From: Ignelater luminosus
Taxonomy: Eukaryota > Arthropoda > Insecta > Coleoptera > Elateridae
DNA: 64,000 nucleotides
Reading direction: 5' to 3'
Assembly (NCBI GenBank): GCA_011009095.1
Contig: VTPC01000610.1
Span: 19,350 to 83,349, forward strand
Positions 36,001-46,689 of this stretch are shown here, one piece after another; within the stretch, counting starts at the first letter, position 1, and each line of letters starts with the position of its first letter. The notes under the pieces were generated by a model that was not told the origin of the DNA, searched no databases, and saw only the letters and a list, made by a program, of their open reading frames with translations. Both the position numbers and the translations under genes were made by a program.

Positions 36001-36537
36001 GATTGAAGCACATGGATGGCTAGCATTTAAGTGTGAATGAACGTGTGCCTGGAAAATAACCAGGAACTACGGATAAAATTTTCCTGTAGCTCACTTACAA
36101 TGGAATTTTACATGACTGGTACTAACTTTAACATGTCAAACATCGCGTTAACGATTTTCTTTTCTTATACGGAAAGGTATTGTATAAACTTTTGCTGTTT
36201 TGAGAATTTATCACGCGGTGGAGAGATTAAATTCGCAATCTTCCAAACTATTTTTGGTGATTCCGTAATAAGTGATCCACAGAGAAAAGATTCTTTCATA
36301 GTGATATATAAATTATAAAAAACTGAGAAACGCTAGACATTTCTAGATTCTTTAGACTGCTCTACATGGTCCCCATAGCACCTGCTCTGCTACATTTTGA
36401 TTTTTGCTATCACCTTTAAAAGATACGCCGAGAATGTCATTATACAGCATAAAATCAAAATTAGAACTACACATCTGACACATTAAATTAATTCACGAGC
36501 AAACCGAAGATATCCCTCTAAACTATCTTTAGTGATC
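33024..36537. other. Intronic AT-rich stretch, nothing recognised
   Basis: Very AT-rich. The open frames at 35190-35489 and 36037-36318 have no recognisable motif and no start or splice context that I would trust. Confidence 0.45.
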
Positions 36538-37530
36538 CGGAAAAAACAACTCTCGCCAGCTTTGTCGGGACCAATACTGTTTTCCCGTTTCCAAGGAGAA
36601 TCAGAGGCCGCTATGGGAACCTACCTCTTCTTCAGCCTATGAGAAAGTGAAGAGTGGTGATATCAAAATAGTACAATTGCACGTGGTTCTGGTAGTTGAT
36701 GATTACCAGTGTCGTGTAGTGGTAGGAGTAAAAGCGGCGGCATTGATTGGTGGCTGGTCAGACAGTCTAGTGATGGTAGATGTGCGTCAGTAATAACTAG
36801 AGACGTATGCCGTTTATGATGGCGACACCGTTAGCAGAATGTTATGGTCTAGTGGAAAGCAAACTTGGTTGAATTGAAGGCCTTGATTGTAAGGTGTAAT
36901 GCATATCATCACTATGAAATTTGCACTGCAGAGGGTGAAAATGAGTAATATTGTACGGTGTTGGTGTTCAGGTGTTTGGCATGTGAGTAAAGGCGAATGC
37001 AAAAGACCTTTTTCAGAACTCTAGTTCAGTAATGGACGGTTGTGTGAGCCGGTAGCTACGGGGAAGAGCACTTCTCGGCTCACACACCTTTTAATCAAGC
37101 ATCACGAGCAGAAAAGTACGAAAAAAGCGAAAAGAGTGGAAACCCGACGACATTTTTCCAAGGAATGGACATTCGCGAAACTGCGATGCGGGAAGTATGT
37201 TGTAGCAGGGTTCCTGGGATCCCTAATGCAGGTTGCACCCGGCCTGCAACTGGAAACGGGAAGACTGCAGTGAAACCCCGTGCGGATCTGACCGGACTGT
37301 AGGACCCCCAAAACGAGGGAGGAACTCAAAACAAGGAGAGACCACAACCATATTTGCACATTGAACTCGCCGTCCCGGCTTAGTTCGTTCGATGTTTAGT
37401 GTTTCAATTACGCGTTTTAAGTACTCAGTAAGGAAAATAAAATCCATTGAAGGCTTCAATTGCAATAACAACCTTAAAAGATGTACTCTCAATCGGGCAA
37501 TCATGTGAATCATGTGTACTGTTTAAAAGC
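36538..37530. other. Unidentified kilobase of raised GC content
   Basis: From about 36540 to 37520 base composition is markedly less AT-rich than the flanks. There is a perfect 11-base inverted repeat (TGTGTGAGCCG at 37041-37051, CGGCTCACACA at 37076-37086). Open frames exist on both strands, plus 37040-37273 and minus 37102-37359, the latter starting with a signal-like MQIWLWSLLVLSSSLVLG. Neither product is recognisable. It may be an exon or promoter of an unidentified nested gene, or a foreign repeat. Confidence 0.35.
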
Positions 37531-40249
37531 GGCGCGGAGATTCGGCAATAAACCAAAGAAGTCAAGCAACAATGGAAATACATTTAATGTAGATTACCCT
37601 TCATTGACCTACAAAATGGAATTAGTTAGCAGAATTATGGGGTTTGCAGCTTCCTAGAATTGAATAAGCGAAACAGGGCAGGTAGACTTTTTCCATTTAT
37701 GTTAAGTAATGGGGTATCCACGCGGCTTATAAAAAATAGTTTTTGTTCGAATTTAAATTAAATTATGGAATTAAAAAATAAATTGACGTTTGTCATTCTT
37801 ACAAACTAAATGAATTTCGGCGGTTTTACAATTTCTTCATTACTGGTCGGCGATGAAAGCCTCATTTTATTAGGAATATTTTATTAGGGAATTGACACAT
37901 AGGCATTTAAAATAGGAGTTTCAAAGTTCTGGTTTTAAGCTTACATTAAACAGGTATTTAATAAAACGAATTCCTTACTTAATGTTTTGTTATGGTGTCT
38001 TCCTTATATCTTTAGTTTGGACAAATTTAAGTAAGCGACATAATAATAGTGATATTTATCACATTGACTGTTGCATAAAACTACGTAAAATATGTAATAT
38101 TCACTATTAGAATTATACAAAAGCGTTTAGCGTGAATGAATATCTGCATTATAACAGACAATAAACTAAGATATTAGCCTTATTTATAGTAGCACCTGAA
38201 ACCAATTGTTGGTAGTCTCAGGGTTAATGTCAATAACACAAAAGTGTGGTATCGCTACCTTGTTTACAGAAGCGAAACTTTCTATAAAGAAATTGTTGTT
38301 ATACCCATAATAAAGTGTTTAAAGCAAATAAACAGTAAGTAGATAAGTGTGTCATGAACCTTGTCTGATTTTATTTTCCAGATCTTTAAAATTTCATATG
38401 GCACTTTGTAAGCAATTAGTTGTTTACTCGGTCAACGAACAATATTATTTTAAGATAACTTGAAAATACTTAACTTGATACTTAACTTCAAACTAATCTT
38501 TTTCCTTCCTGTTTATCCTGATCCTAAGCAAACATTTTAAACTAAACGATTAGAATCGTAAAAAAATTGCTAAATAGAAATTAAGGGCCATCTGGTTAAC
38601 ATAGGTAATAACCTATAAGAAATATACACGGAACTGACCTAGTTTGTTAAAACAGGCGAGTGAAGGTTTATAACTTATTTTGAGAATGTAAATATTACGG
38701 CATTAATGACTGCTGTAATACTTGTTTCAATAATAAATTTTAACAGACTCTTAGTTATAGCAACAGAGTGTGATTTTATAGGTTATTTCCACATTACCTA
38801 TAAAATGATGGTACATTTATTGTTTCATTTAACTGTATTACAACATAATGTTGCAATTAAAATATATATATTTTAATTTTAATTTTTCTTGAAATAAAAT
38901 GAAATGTTCCAAATCTATAAAAACTATAACAGAAGGATCTACGAAGATAAGAATTACTCTATGCAAACTATGAACCTAATATTAGCCATTTCCCGAATTC
39001 ATTTCATAACAAAGACAACCAATAAAAATAAATGATAAATAAATAAATAGCGTTATTGGATCATTTTTCTTCGTTAGAATTTTCTTTGGATGGGTATACA
39101 TAGTTCCTAATTTCTATTTTGGATGAGCATTAAACTATTAATATTAATGAAGAAAGAAAGAAAAAAATAGTTTATGTACTACCCGAATGATTCATTATGA
39201 GAAAGTGTTCACAGTTTCGTGAGATGCTTAGGAGTAACTGGAGTTAACATTGGGTGAATCTTCAAATAGCCAATGAACAAGTGGGCAATCTACATAACAG
39301 CCAATTGTAAAGCCAGCCATTCCTCATTGCTTGTGTAGAACCTTTAATTTTGATTCCAGAAGTCTTGAACAAAACCATCATAACTCCAGAACATTCTTAG
39401 AAATTTCATACCTTCTCAGATAAATAACATAGAGTTGTGTACGAAGTCTGCATCAACAGTAACAGTAACATGCTCATAAAATGTATGTTAGAGTTTATAA
39501 TAATTGAGAAATAGCATCATTAGCGCTTGGACTCTAGAACCTAGACCAAACGGTAGAACTATCAAAGCCATCAAACCCCATTGCAGTAATTATTGTAAGC
39601 CAGTAATGAAATATCAGTAATCCCTTCCATCTAAAAAAATTGTTGACAAGTTGCTTTGCATAACTGATTGAAAACTATTAAAGAAAAAAAACTGATCATT
39701 AGAAAGACGATGAGATAAACTGTTTGAATTGATGTTTTGGTTGCAAGTATTTAATAGTTCTTCGAAGTCGCAAAAAAACCAATAACATAATGATCCTGAA
39801 AAGGATGTAGAAAGGAATACTTAAGGGAAAAGTAAAAACTTCACCAGAGTAGGCAGTAGACACGTTGAACAAAAGTTTTCAGTGTAATTATTAATTTAGA
39901 TAAAGAGAAAAGAGATTATCAAGGTAAAAAGCTGATACAGATAGACCACAAAAAGGCAAAGTGATTACAATGGTCCTTGAGATATCTGCAAAAACAGCTA
40001 TATAATAGCAAAAGAAGATTAGTAGAGTCACAAAACAAAAAAGGTAATTAGAAATCGATGGAACATGGCGCTGTGGAATTTCCAAAACGCAGACAGACGA
40101 ATCCCTTGTTACACATGATTCCCCCCTTTATCTTCTATTATCTACCAGAATAATGATAAGAAATTTCCATTAAAAGTAAAAAACTCAGTTTTATTTGTAT
40201 GTGAACTGTGTTGGTTTATCAATGCAATTCAGTATCAGATAGTTATTAG
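37531..40249. other. Intronic AT-rich stretch, nothing recognised
   Basis: No element ends, RNA genes or coding motifs that I can support. Confidence 0.45.
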
Positions 40250-40345
40250 CTGGACCTGAATAGTCTACCTCAGTGGTAGGAAACCACAGCTTGATTCGAG
40301 TCCGGTTGAAGAATGTGTCACAGGGCATAAAAGAAAAGTATGTCG
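40250..40345 (+). repeat. Possible tRNA-related SINE head
   Basis: CTACCTCAGTGGTAGG (40262-40277) resembles a tRNA A box (TAGCTCAGTGGTAGA). GATTCGAGTCC (40291-40301) is a good B box, 14 bases further on. That spacing is shorter than in a tRNA, so this is not a tRNA gene but may be a decayed tRNA-derived SINE head. There is no clear tail or target duplication. Confidence 0.35.
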
Positions 40346-41426
40346 CAGTATTTAATTGCATATTTGTCATACGGATCAACTTTCACCAACTTGTAATTTA
40401 GCAGTAATAAGATTTCTTGGGATATTGATTTTTCGCTTGTGCGTTACACACAGGGAATGATTGCATAAAAAAAAGTTCCACAAAAACCAAGATCGAACTC
40501 TGTACTGTGCATCTGATCAGTAGTAATCGTAATTATTAAGGCTACAGCAAATAGTGCTTTCGGTAGAGGATTTGTACTTGGTATACTGGTTGTCCATGTC
40601 CAGTTCACTTCGTTGTAAGCACATGTTCACATTCAGTCAACTTTACTGTTTCGAGTGAATCTAAATTGATACAGTAATTTTCCACGCTTCTAAGGGGTGT
40701 AATGTGTGTGTATTGTACACGAATACCAAACTTGAAAGGTTGAGTTAGGGCTACCAACTAAGCCAATGACAGATAACTTATCTTGTACTACGATCTGAAT
40801 TTACTTTAATGATGTAAACGTGGGCTACCATCAGTTTATCATGTTAGAGCCAAATATGACAATTACGCATTACGATATGCATGGTATAATCTCAGGATTA
40901 TTAACCTGAAAATACATATTACGATTACTAGGTAGAAGTAGATATTTCTATTCCTTTTATGTCCTGGATCAATGTCAGATTTCTAGTGTTTCCAGACAAC
41001 AATCAATGCCGCATTCCTGAGATCTGTATTACTTAGTTCCAAATCGTCTAAAATAACAATCTTAAAAATCGTCTTGTGAAAGAAACGCAAAGAAAACTAA
41101 AATTGTAGCTTGTGATCCTTTATCTTGAAATCTAAGCTTTTCTCGAAATATGTAGGTTTTATCTGGCAAAACTCACTTGTTTTTGGATTTTCTATCACCT
41201 TCCAAAGTTATAATGATTAAAACTGAAATATCTTGTAGTAGTGGAGAAAATTTTTTAAAACGCTTCTGAACATGGAATCAACAGGCATATAACTTCGTCT
41301 AGCAATGGAAACAGGAGAACCGGATTTTATTTGTATTTTAATGCCAAATATTACAGATTATAAAGAATTATTACAAAATAATCGAGTCTCCGTCAATGGC
41401 AGGTTTAAAACACCAACAAAAGGCAG
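40346..41426. other. Intronic stretch, nothing recognised
   Basis: AT-rich sequence without coding or repeat signals that I can support. Confidence 0.4.
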
Positions 41427-41446
41427 GTCAAGTCAAGTCAAGTCAA
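41427..41446. repeat. Short GTCAA tandem repeat
   Basis: Four perfect copies of GTCAA within a slightly GC-richer patch that also contains the palindrome AAGCTCCTCGTGGAGCTT (41470-41490). A minor simple repeat about 100 bases left of the DD41D element. Confidence 0.6.
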
Positions 41447-41550
41447 TCGTTAAATTCCCGGGAGGCCGTTTTAAGCTCCTCGTGGAGCTTCTTCAGCCTG
41501 TTAAAAAGGCAGGTAGGTTATCACCATATACTCAGTAACTCATACATATA

Positions 41551-42855
41551 AAGGGTTTTCCAATAAGAGGTGTTATTTTGAATAGCCCGCTATTTCGGTA
41601 GATGTCACTTTTGAAGCTATCATTTTTTGACATTTGACAAGTAGAAACTACGCCATTAATAAATATGGAACGATACACGCTTCAACAACGCATTGAAATT
41701 ATTAAAATTCACTATAAAAATGGTGAAAATTTGGCAGAGACGGTTCGTAAAACTCGAACATTTTTGGGTCACCGTGAAGCACCTTGTCGGACCGCAATAC
41801 AGAAATTGGTGAAAAAATTCGAGCTCTTGGGACAAGTTAGTGATGTGAAGAATAAAACCCGTGCACGTCGCTCAAGAACAGCCGAGAATATTGCTGTTGT
41901 AGCCGAAAGTGTTAAAGAAAACCCAGGTTTGTCCATTCCTCGTCGTTCTTTGGAATTAGCCATTCCACAAACGTCATTACACCGTATTTTGCATAAAGAT
42001 TTGGGTCTTAAGGCTTATAAAGTCCAGTTAACACAAGAACTCAAGCCGGCCGATCATCAACAACGTCGTGTCTTTGCTGATTGGGTCGTTGAAATGCATG
42101 AAAATGATCCAGAATTCCATCGAAAAATCATCTTGAGTGATGAGGCCCATTTCCACCTCGGTGGCTTCGTCAACAAGCAAAATTGTCGGATCTGGGGCTC
42201 AGAAAATCCAAGAGTTATTGTTGAAAAGTCTCTCTATCCTCAACGTGTGACTGTTTGGTGCGGTTTATGGTCCGGCGGAGTCATTGGACCTTACTTTTTC
42301 GAAAATGAGGCTGGAGCAACAGTTACGGTGACTGGATTGCGCTATCGAGAGATGATTAACGATTTTTTATGGCCGGAATTGGATGGTATTGATCTGGACA
42401 ACGTTTACTTTCAACAAGACGGCGCTACGTGCCACACAAGCAACGAAACCATTGATCTTTTACGGAAAAAGTTTCCGGACCGTGTTATCTCTCGAAGAGG
42501 TGATCACAATTGGCCACCGAGATCTTGTGATTTAACACCTTGCGACTTCTTTCTTTGGGGCCACGTGAAAGAGAAGGTCTACGCCAACAGCCCAGCGTCG
42601 ATTCAAGACCTCAAAGATGGAATTCGTGAGGCTATCGAGGACATAGGGCAGCCACTTTGCGATTTGGTTATGGAAAATTTCATGAAAAGGATATTGTCCT
42701 GTAAGCGTGGTCGTGGTGGTCATTTGCCTGATGTTATTTTCCACTATTAACGGCATACCTTCCTCTTTATAATGAAATAAACATCCGATCATTTATATTA
42801 AAAAATGGCACTTTTCTTTGAATATCAAAATAACACCTCTTATTGGAAAACCCTT
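41551..42855 (+). mobile_element. Intact DD41D mariner-like element, candidate autonomous copy
   Basis: The 31-base inverted repeats AAGGGTTTTCCAATAAGAGG plus TGTTATTTTGA at 41551-41581 and 42825-42855 are identical by eye. Both ends are flanked by TA (41549-41550 and 42856-42857). Inside is one uninterrupted transposase gene on the plus strand. At 1305 bp this is a complete small transposon. Identical arms and an open gene imply recent insertion. It sits in the giant synthase intron, in the opposite direction, 1.5 kb from the 44315-44455 exon. Confidence 0.93.
41665..42750 (+). CDS. DD41D mariner-like transposase, intact (361 aa)
   Basis: The enzyme would cut and paste its own element at TA sites in the nucleus. 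Residues 1-125 form the DNA-binding part: an N-terminal helix-turn-helix (MERYTLQQRIEIIKIHYKNG), a basic linker with KTRARRSR at 64-71 that could serve in nuclear import, and a second helix-turn-helix (IPRRSLELAIPQTSLHRIL). The DDE domain has Asp159 in ILSDEAHFH, Asp252 in FQQDGATCH and Asp294 in CDLTPCDFFLWG. The 41 residues between the last two give DD41D. The C-terminus CKRGRGGHLPDVIF is typical. The ATG follows 114 bases after the left end and the stop precedes the right end by 105 bases. No stop, frameshift or missing catalytic residue is visible. The DD41D group is often called rosa; subgroup placement needs a tree. Confidence 0.93.
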   Translation: MERYTLQQRIEIIKIHYKNGENLAETVRKTRTFLGHREAPCRTAIQKLVKKFELLGQVSDVKNKTRARRSRTAENIAVVAESVKENPGLSIPRRSLELAIPQTSLHRILHKDLGLKAYKVQLTQELKPADHQQRRVFADWVVEMHENDPEFHRKIILSDEAHFHLGGFVNKQNCRIWGSENPRVIVEKSLYPQRVTVWCGLWSGGVIGPYFFENEAGATVTVTGLRYREMINDFLWPELDGIDLDNVYFQQDGATCHTSNETIDLLRKKFPDRVISRRGDHNWPPRSCDLTPCDFFLWGHVKEKVYANSPASIQDLKDGIREAIEDIGQPLCDLVMENFMKRILSCKRGRGGHLPDVIFHY

Positions 42856-42857
42856 TA

Positions 42858-44314
42858 TATACTTTGTGAATAATTTGTCTGAATATTATAGATTATCGTA
42901 ATCAACACATTATTATTACTTTGGTATAGTTTAGATGAATTGTATTAAAATATTAGTCGAATTGGTTTTAATCACAATGCCGTTTCCCCAAAAAAAAAGC
43001 TCTGATTTAAAGATTAGCAGATCTTTCTAAAACCAAACTTTAAAACTGGAGAAACCATGGAATGATTGTAATTATCTGTAATTTAATATATATCACAGTC
43101 AACAAAAAATTATAAGTTCGGTTGTAATAAAAATTGATAACTAAAAATGTTTTCCATTTGTGACCTTTTTCTTGGATCACGCTCTCTAGCTAAAAAGTCA
43201 GTAATCAAGACTGAAGATATAGATTAAGGATTTGAATGGTTATGTTTCAGCAAATTTTACTATACTTAAAGAGGCATTAGTTTATGAAGGGTCACCACCT
43301 TCACCTTCTTAAATGAGAGCTTAGGTCGTGCTATTGAAAAGCTCTTTGTTTTCCTTACAGAATGGTTGTATGTAGTAGCTAGTATTCTCTCAATTATTGT
43401 AATTATTGAATGTCGTAAATAACAAAGTGCATGAATGAGAAAAAGATAATCAAATGACCAAATGACATTTGAACTTGTGAACTCTTAACACAATATTTTT
43501 CTTGCAGTTTATTAATTCGCAGAAATGATAAAGTGCAGAATGCGTCATTATTTTTATGATATTTATATGCAATTAATATCTTTAGTATGTGAGATGATAT
43601 AACAAAATAAGTTACAGTTGAAAGATCGCATTTAATGCAATAATGGTCATCAAACTGTTATTATCATAATTCCTCTGATAATTTTATTCAATTGACTGTG
43701 TTGGTATTCATTTTTTGCAAATCGATATAAAACAAATAATATGAAAACAACCTTTCTTGCATTCACCTTTGATTTCTAATTTTAACATAAGATCAAGTCT
43801 TGTTTACTGATCTAAATAATAGTTTGATATGTGCCTTACCAAATAACTCTCAAACTAAAAATGGTAGTTGTTGTTGCAGCACACCCTAAAATATTTCTAA
43901 ATCTCTTTCATTAAAATAACCAACCCACTATTCTTAAGGAAAACAAAACATAAATAAAAGTGGCACGAACGAAACTTTACCATATCTAAAAGCAAAGCAA
44001 CTTGTATTTCAAAAGATAAAATTCTTATCCGGCCATTTATCATAGGTTCTTGAATACATTACCGGCACTTCCCTAAAAGAACTAGGTACTTAAGAGTTTA
44101 GGTCTACAAAATTTCAAATAGTTAAGTGTGGTTGGAATCTGGAATGTCTTTCGGGATTTTAAAACTTTAAGCTTGCCTTGATTAGTCGTAAAGCTGGGTA
44201 TTAACATTCTTGAACTATGTACGCTTTTAAAATTTTTAACTATTTGGTTTATTTGAAATAAAGTTTCTTAGATGTCTTTAGAATGTCTTTAAAACATAAA
44301 ATGTGAAAACTCAC
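42858..44314. other. Intronic AT-rich stretch, nothing recognised
   Basis: Sequence between the intact transposon and the synthase exon. No element or coding motif recognised. Confidence 0.45.
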
Positions 44315-44455
44315 CTTAACATAATTATGAAGACGATACATGTGTTGCGGATGTTTGACAGGATGCATGGTAATGGCACGATGAACTTCTTTTTGTTTTA
44401 AATCTCCAGCAAAAGCAGCATCCCCACTTTGATTATGATAAAGGATTACTTGCAT
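44315..44455 (-). CDS. CHSY1: Chondroitin sulfate synthase, most upstream exon visible
   Basis: A 141-base exon (47 whole codons) between an ATTGCAG acceptor and a GTGAGT donor. It contains FAGDLKQKEVHRAITMHPVK and HMYRLHNYVK. In CHSY1 proteins the HQAITLHP.K.P.Y.YRLH.YM block lies at the end of the N-terminal beta-1,3-glycosyltransferase region, so this anchors the gene's orientation and shows that earlier exons must lie to the right. Both ends are phase 0, matching the GGT start of the 11836-12016 exon 32.3 kb away. The Met at its first codon is internal, not a start. Confidence 0.9.
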
Positions 44456-44652
44456 CTGCAATTACAATTTTGAATTAATTTTTCTTTCTTAATATGTAAT
44501 AATAAATCATCATTAAGATTTACATCTATACATATAATTATTTAAGTAATTTCCAGTGGCTGCTCGTAGGTACAAATTAAGGGAGAACACAAAAATTTTA
44601 GATATAGAAATAATAAATATTGGTTAACTTAAAAACGTCTTTAGCAGATATA

Positions 44653-45423
44653 CAGGGTTAGTCAAAAGTCTGGAAACAGTCTTATTGTAGCAATACCAAT
44701 AGAATAGCGGAATAATAACCCTTGGGGGTATATTAGACTATCTTATCTACATTCTGACAGGAAAAAAATTAATTTTATTATCCAGTTCTGCGTAATTGAT
44801 ATCAGCTTTTAATTTTTAAATGGCACCTTAGCATTTTAGTAACATTTTCTAAATCTGCATAAAATTCTAGATACGACAGTGAAGAAAAAAATGAAATAAA
44901 ATAATTCGCTTCGCTATAATAAATTAATAAAGTTTGCAGTTTTAGTGTATTTCAATGTGTTTTTAGTCTATTGTGCTCCGCTTACATCGTCTAGCTGCAT
45001 CCTATAGGTGGGGAGTTGGAATACAACACATATTATAAGAGGTAGGGCAATACGGGTCATTAGCAACAGCCGTCAGCCTAGTATCATAATGGCTCCGCCT
45101 ATTAACAGGACTAAATACACTTAAATACACTAAAACTGCAAACTTTATTAATTTATTATTGGCAAGCGAATTATTTTATTTAGCTTTTTTCTTCACTGTC
45201 GTATCTAGAATTTTATGCAGATTTAGAAAATGTCATCAAAATACTAGGGTGCTATTTAAAAATTAAAAGTTGATATCAATTACGCGAAACTGGATAATTG
45301 AATTAATTTCTTCCTATCAGAATGTAGATAAGATAGTCTAATATACCCCCCAAGGGTTATTATTCTGCTAATTCTATCGGTATTGCTACAATAAGACTGT
45401 TTTTAGACTTTTGGTTAACCCTG
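44653..45423. mobile_element. Fold-back element with ~315-bp inverted repeats
   Basis: The arms 44653-44968 and 45109-45423 are inverted copies, differing at scattered positions. They start CAGGGTTAGTCAAAAGTCTG and, in reverse on the right, CAGGGTTAACCAAAAGTCTA. TA flanks both ends (44651-44652 and 45424-45425). The spacer is only about 140 bp and has no coding content. Target site and CAGGG ends suggest a mariner-type non-autonomous element whose arms make up more than 80% of its length. It lies 198 bases from the acceptor of the 44315-44455 exon. A transcript through it could form a ~315-bp hairpin. Confidence 0.9.
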
Positions 45424-46104
45424 TATATCATATTTAATCTCGAGCTATACTTTAAGGGATAAAGGATATTTATCCGATTGTTTTATGACAAATATCATAT
45501 AAATATCCAATATACATTCTTTTTCATTACCCGTCGTAATCAAGACGCGCATTTTCACATGACCTCTTACCATAAACCCATAACATAACTATATTTTTAT
45601 TTTTGTCGAACTAGCAAAAACTCTAGGTAGTCTAGAACGATGACAAATTAGAAATTTTGTTTATGTTTTCATGTTTTATGTTCTGTTAAACTGATTTTAG
45701 TTTGAAACCAGTTGATTTTTGTTTATAAACATTTTTTACTATTCTAAAGATTGGAAAGAAAAAAAATAAATGCTACTGTTCGTGGAAGCAATGCTAGCAA
45801 ATCTATCATTATTAATTGCTTTTAAAATGCTTGTGTTACCAGAATACTTGAGACTGTATATCTGAGCTGGTACTTATTTGGTATCAATGTACAGTAAAGT
45901 TTAAAACCCACCCAGTTACATCAATTCTAATCTAATCTACTTTTATCAAAATCTCGATGATGCCTATCCACCTAAATATCACGATATACCACAAAAAATT
46001 AATACTTAATATAGTGTTATAATTAATACTATTTCTAATTTAGTTTGTTGTTTTATATGTAATGAATACTAAAGCTCTGAAGGGCCAATGAAAAATCTCT
46101 TTAG

Positions 46105-46301
46105 TTGGAAATTTCCAAATGATAACTGGGAATTTCCAGTTGTTATCTGAAAACTTCTAGTTGTTATCTGGAAATTCCAAGTTCCATTTGGAAACTTTCT
46201 ACTAGAAAATATTGGAAATTTCCAGTTATCATTTCTACCTATCATCTGGAGATTTCCAACTGTCATCTGGAAATGTTCAGTTATCAGTTGGAAATCTTGA
46301 G
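46105..46301. repeat. Minisatellite with a palindromic GGAAATTTCC core
   Basis: About nine diverged units, mostly 21 bases long at the start of the array (CTGGGAATTTCCAGTTGTTAT at 46126 and its neighbours), each built around TGGAAATTTCCA. Unit length varies further right. The core is self-complementary, so single strands could form many small hairpins. The open frame that crosses it on the minus strand is a by-product. Confidence 0.7.
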
Positions 46302-46416
46302 TTAAAACAATTTCACATTGCCGCTTCAGGGCTTTCGTAAATGAACGTAATTAACAGCCATCTCGTTTTAAAATCTATTTACTGAGCAAACAAAAAGCAC
46401 GCGCCGATAGCAGGAA

Positions 46417-46689
46417 CTAACTATTACTGCTACCGTTGGGATTCGATGAGTAAGGGTGTACAGAATTCGGAAGTTCTGCGTCTTCATTAGAAGATTTATC
46501 GGGTGTTTCGCCACAGTGCTCCGCTTTCTCTTTAATCTTTATTGCGTTCGTAATAATTTTATATTTTACGTATATTTTAAAGTTATAACGTAGCAAATAA
46601 GGAAATATACATATAAAATTAGTGAATAAAAAATATTCAAATTCTTGGGAGGGCACGGGCCCCTGCACCCCATAGCACAAGCCGGCCTG
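46417..46689 (-). mobile_element. Possible hAT-type end with attached open frame
   Basis: On the minus strand, sequence from 46689 reads CAGGCCGGCTTGTGCTATGG followed by GGTGCAGGGGCCCGTGCCC. The CAG-start and GC-rich ...GGGGCCCG... subterminal text resemble ends of some hAT elements. An open frame of 87 codons follows to 46417, with a hydrophilic tail (KIKEKAEHCGETPDKSSNED) and no recognisable domain. I found no matching second end or target duplication, so this is a suggestion only. Confidence 0.3.

Larger units (their letters stand above)
12017..44314 (-). other. Giant intron of the chondroitin synthase gene (32.3 kb)
   Basis: The donor is GTGAGT just below 44315 and the acceptor TTTTCAG just above 12016. 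The exons on each side are both in phase 0 and encode adjacent conserved blocks (RLHNYVK, then GLTIQE), so the intron is inferred from protein continuity. It contains at least seven mobile-element insertions from several families, two opposed repeat arrays and a small broken gene, all listed separately. An alternative is that small, unrecognised exons lie inside, but nothing in the protein alignment requires one. Confidence 0.8.

Noticed and set aside
40262..40301. A tRNA gene suggested by CTCAGTGGTAGG and GATTCGAGTCC
   Set aside because: The A-to-B spacing is too short for an anticodon arm and no acceptor stem pairs. Kept only as a possible SINE head.
46069..46266. Repeat protein with NFQITT/FQITT units
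   Set aside because: It is the translation of a degenerate 21-bp minisatellite, which always yields a periodic peptide. No start context or splice signals.
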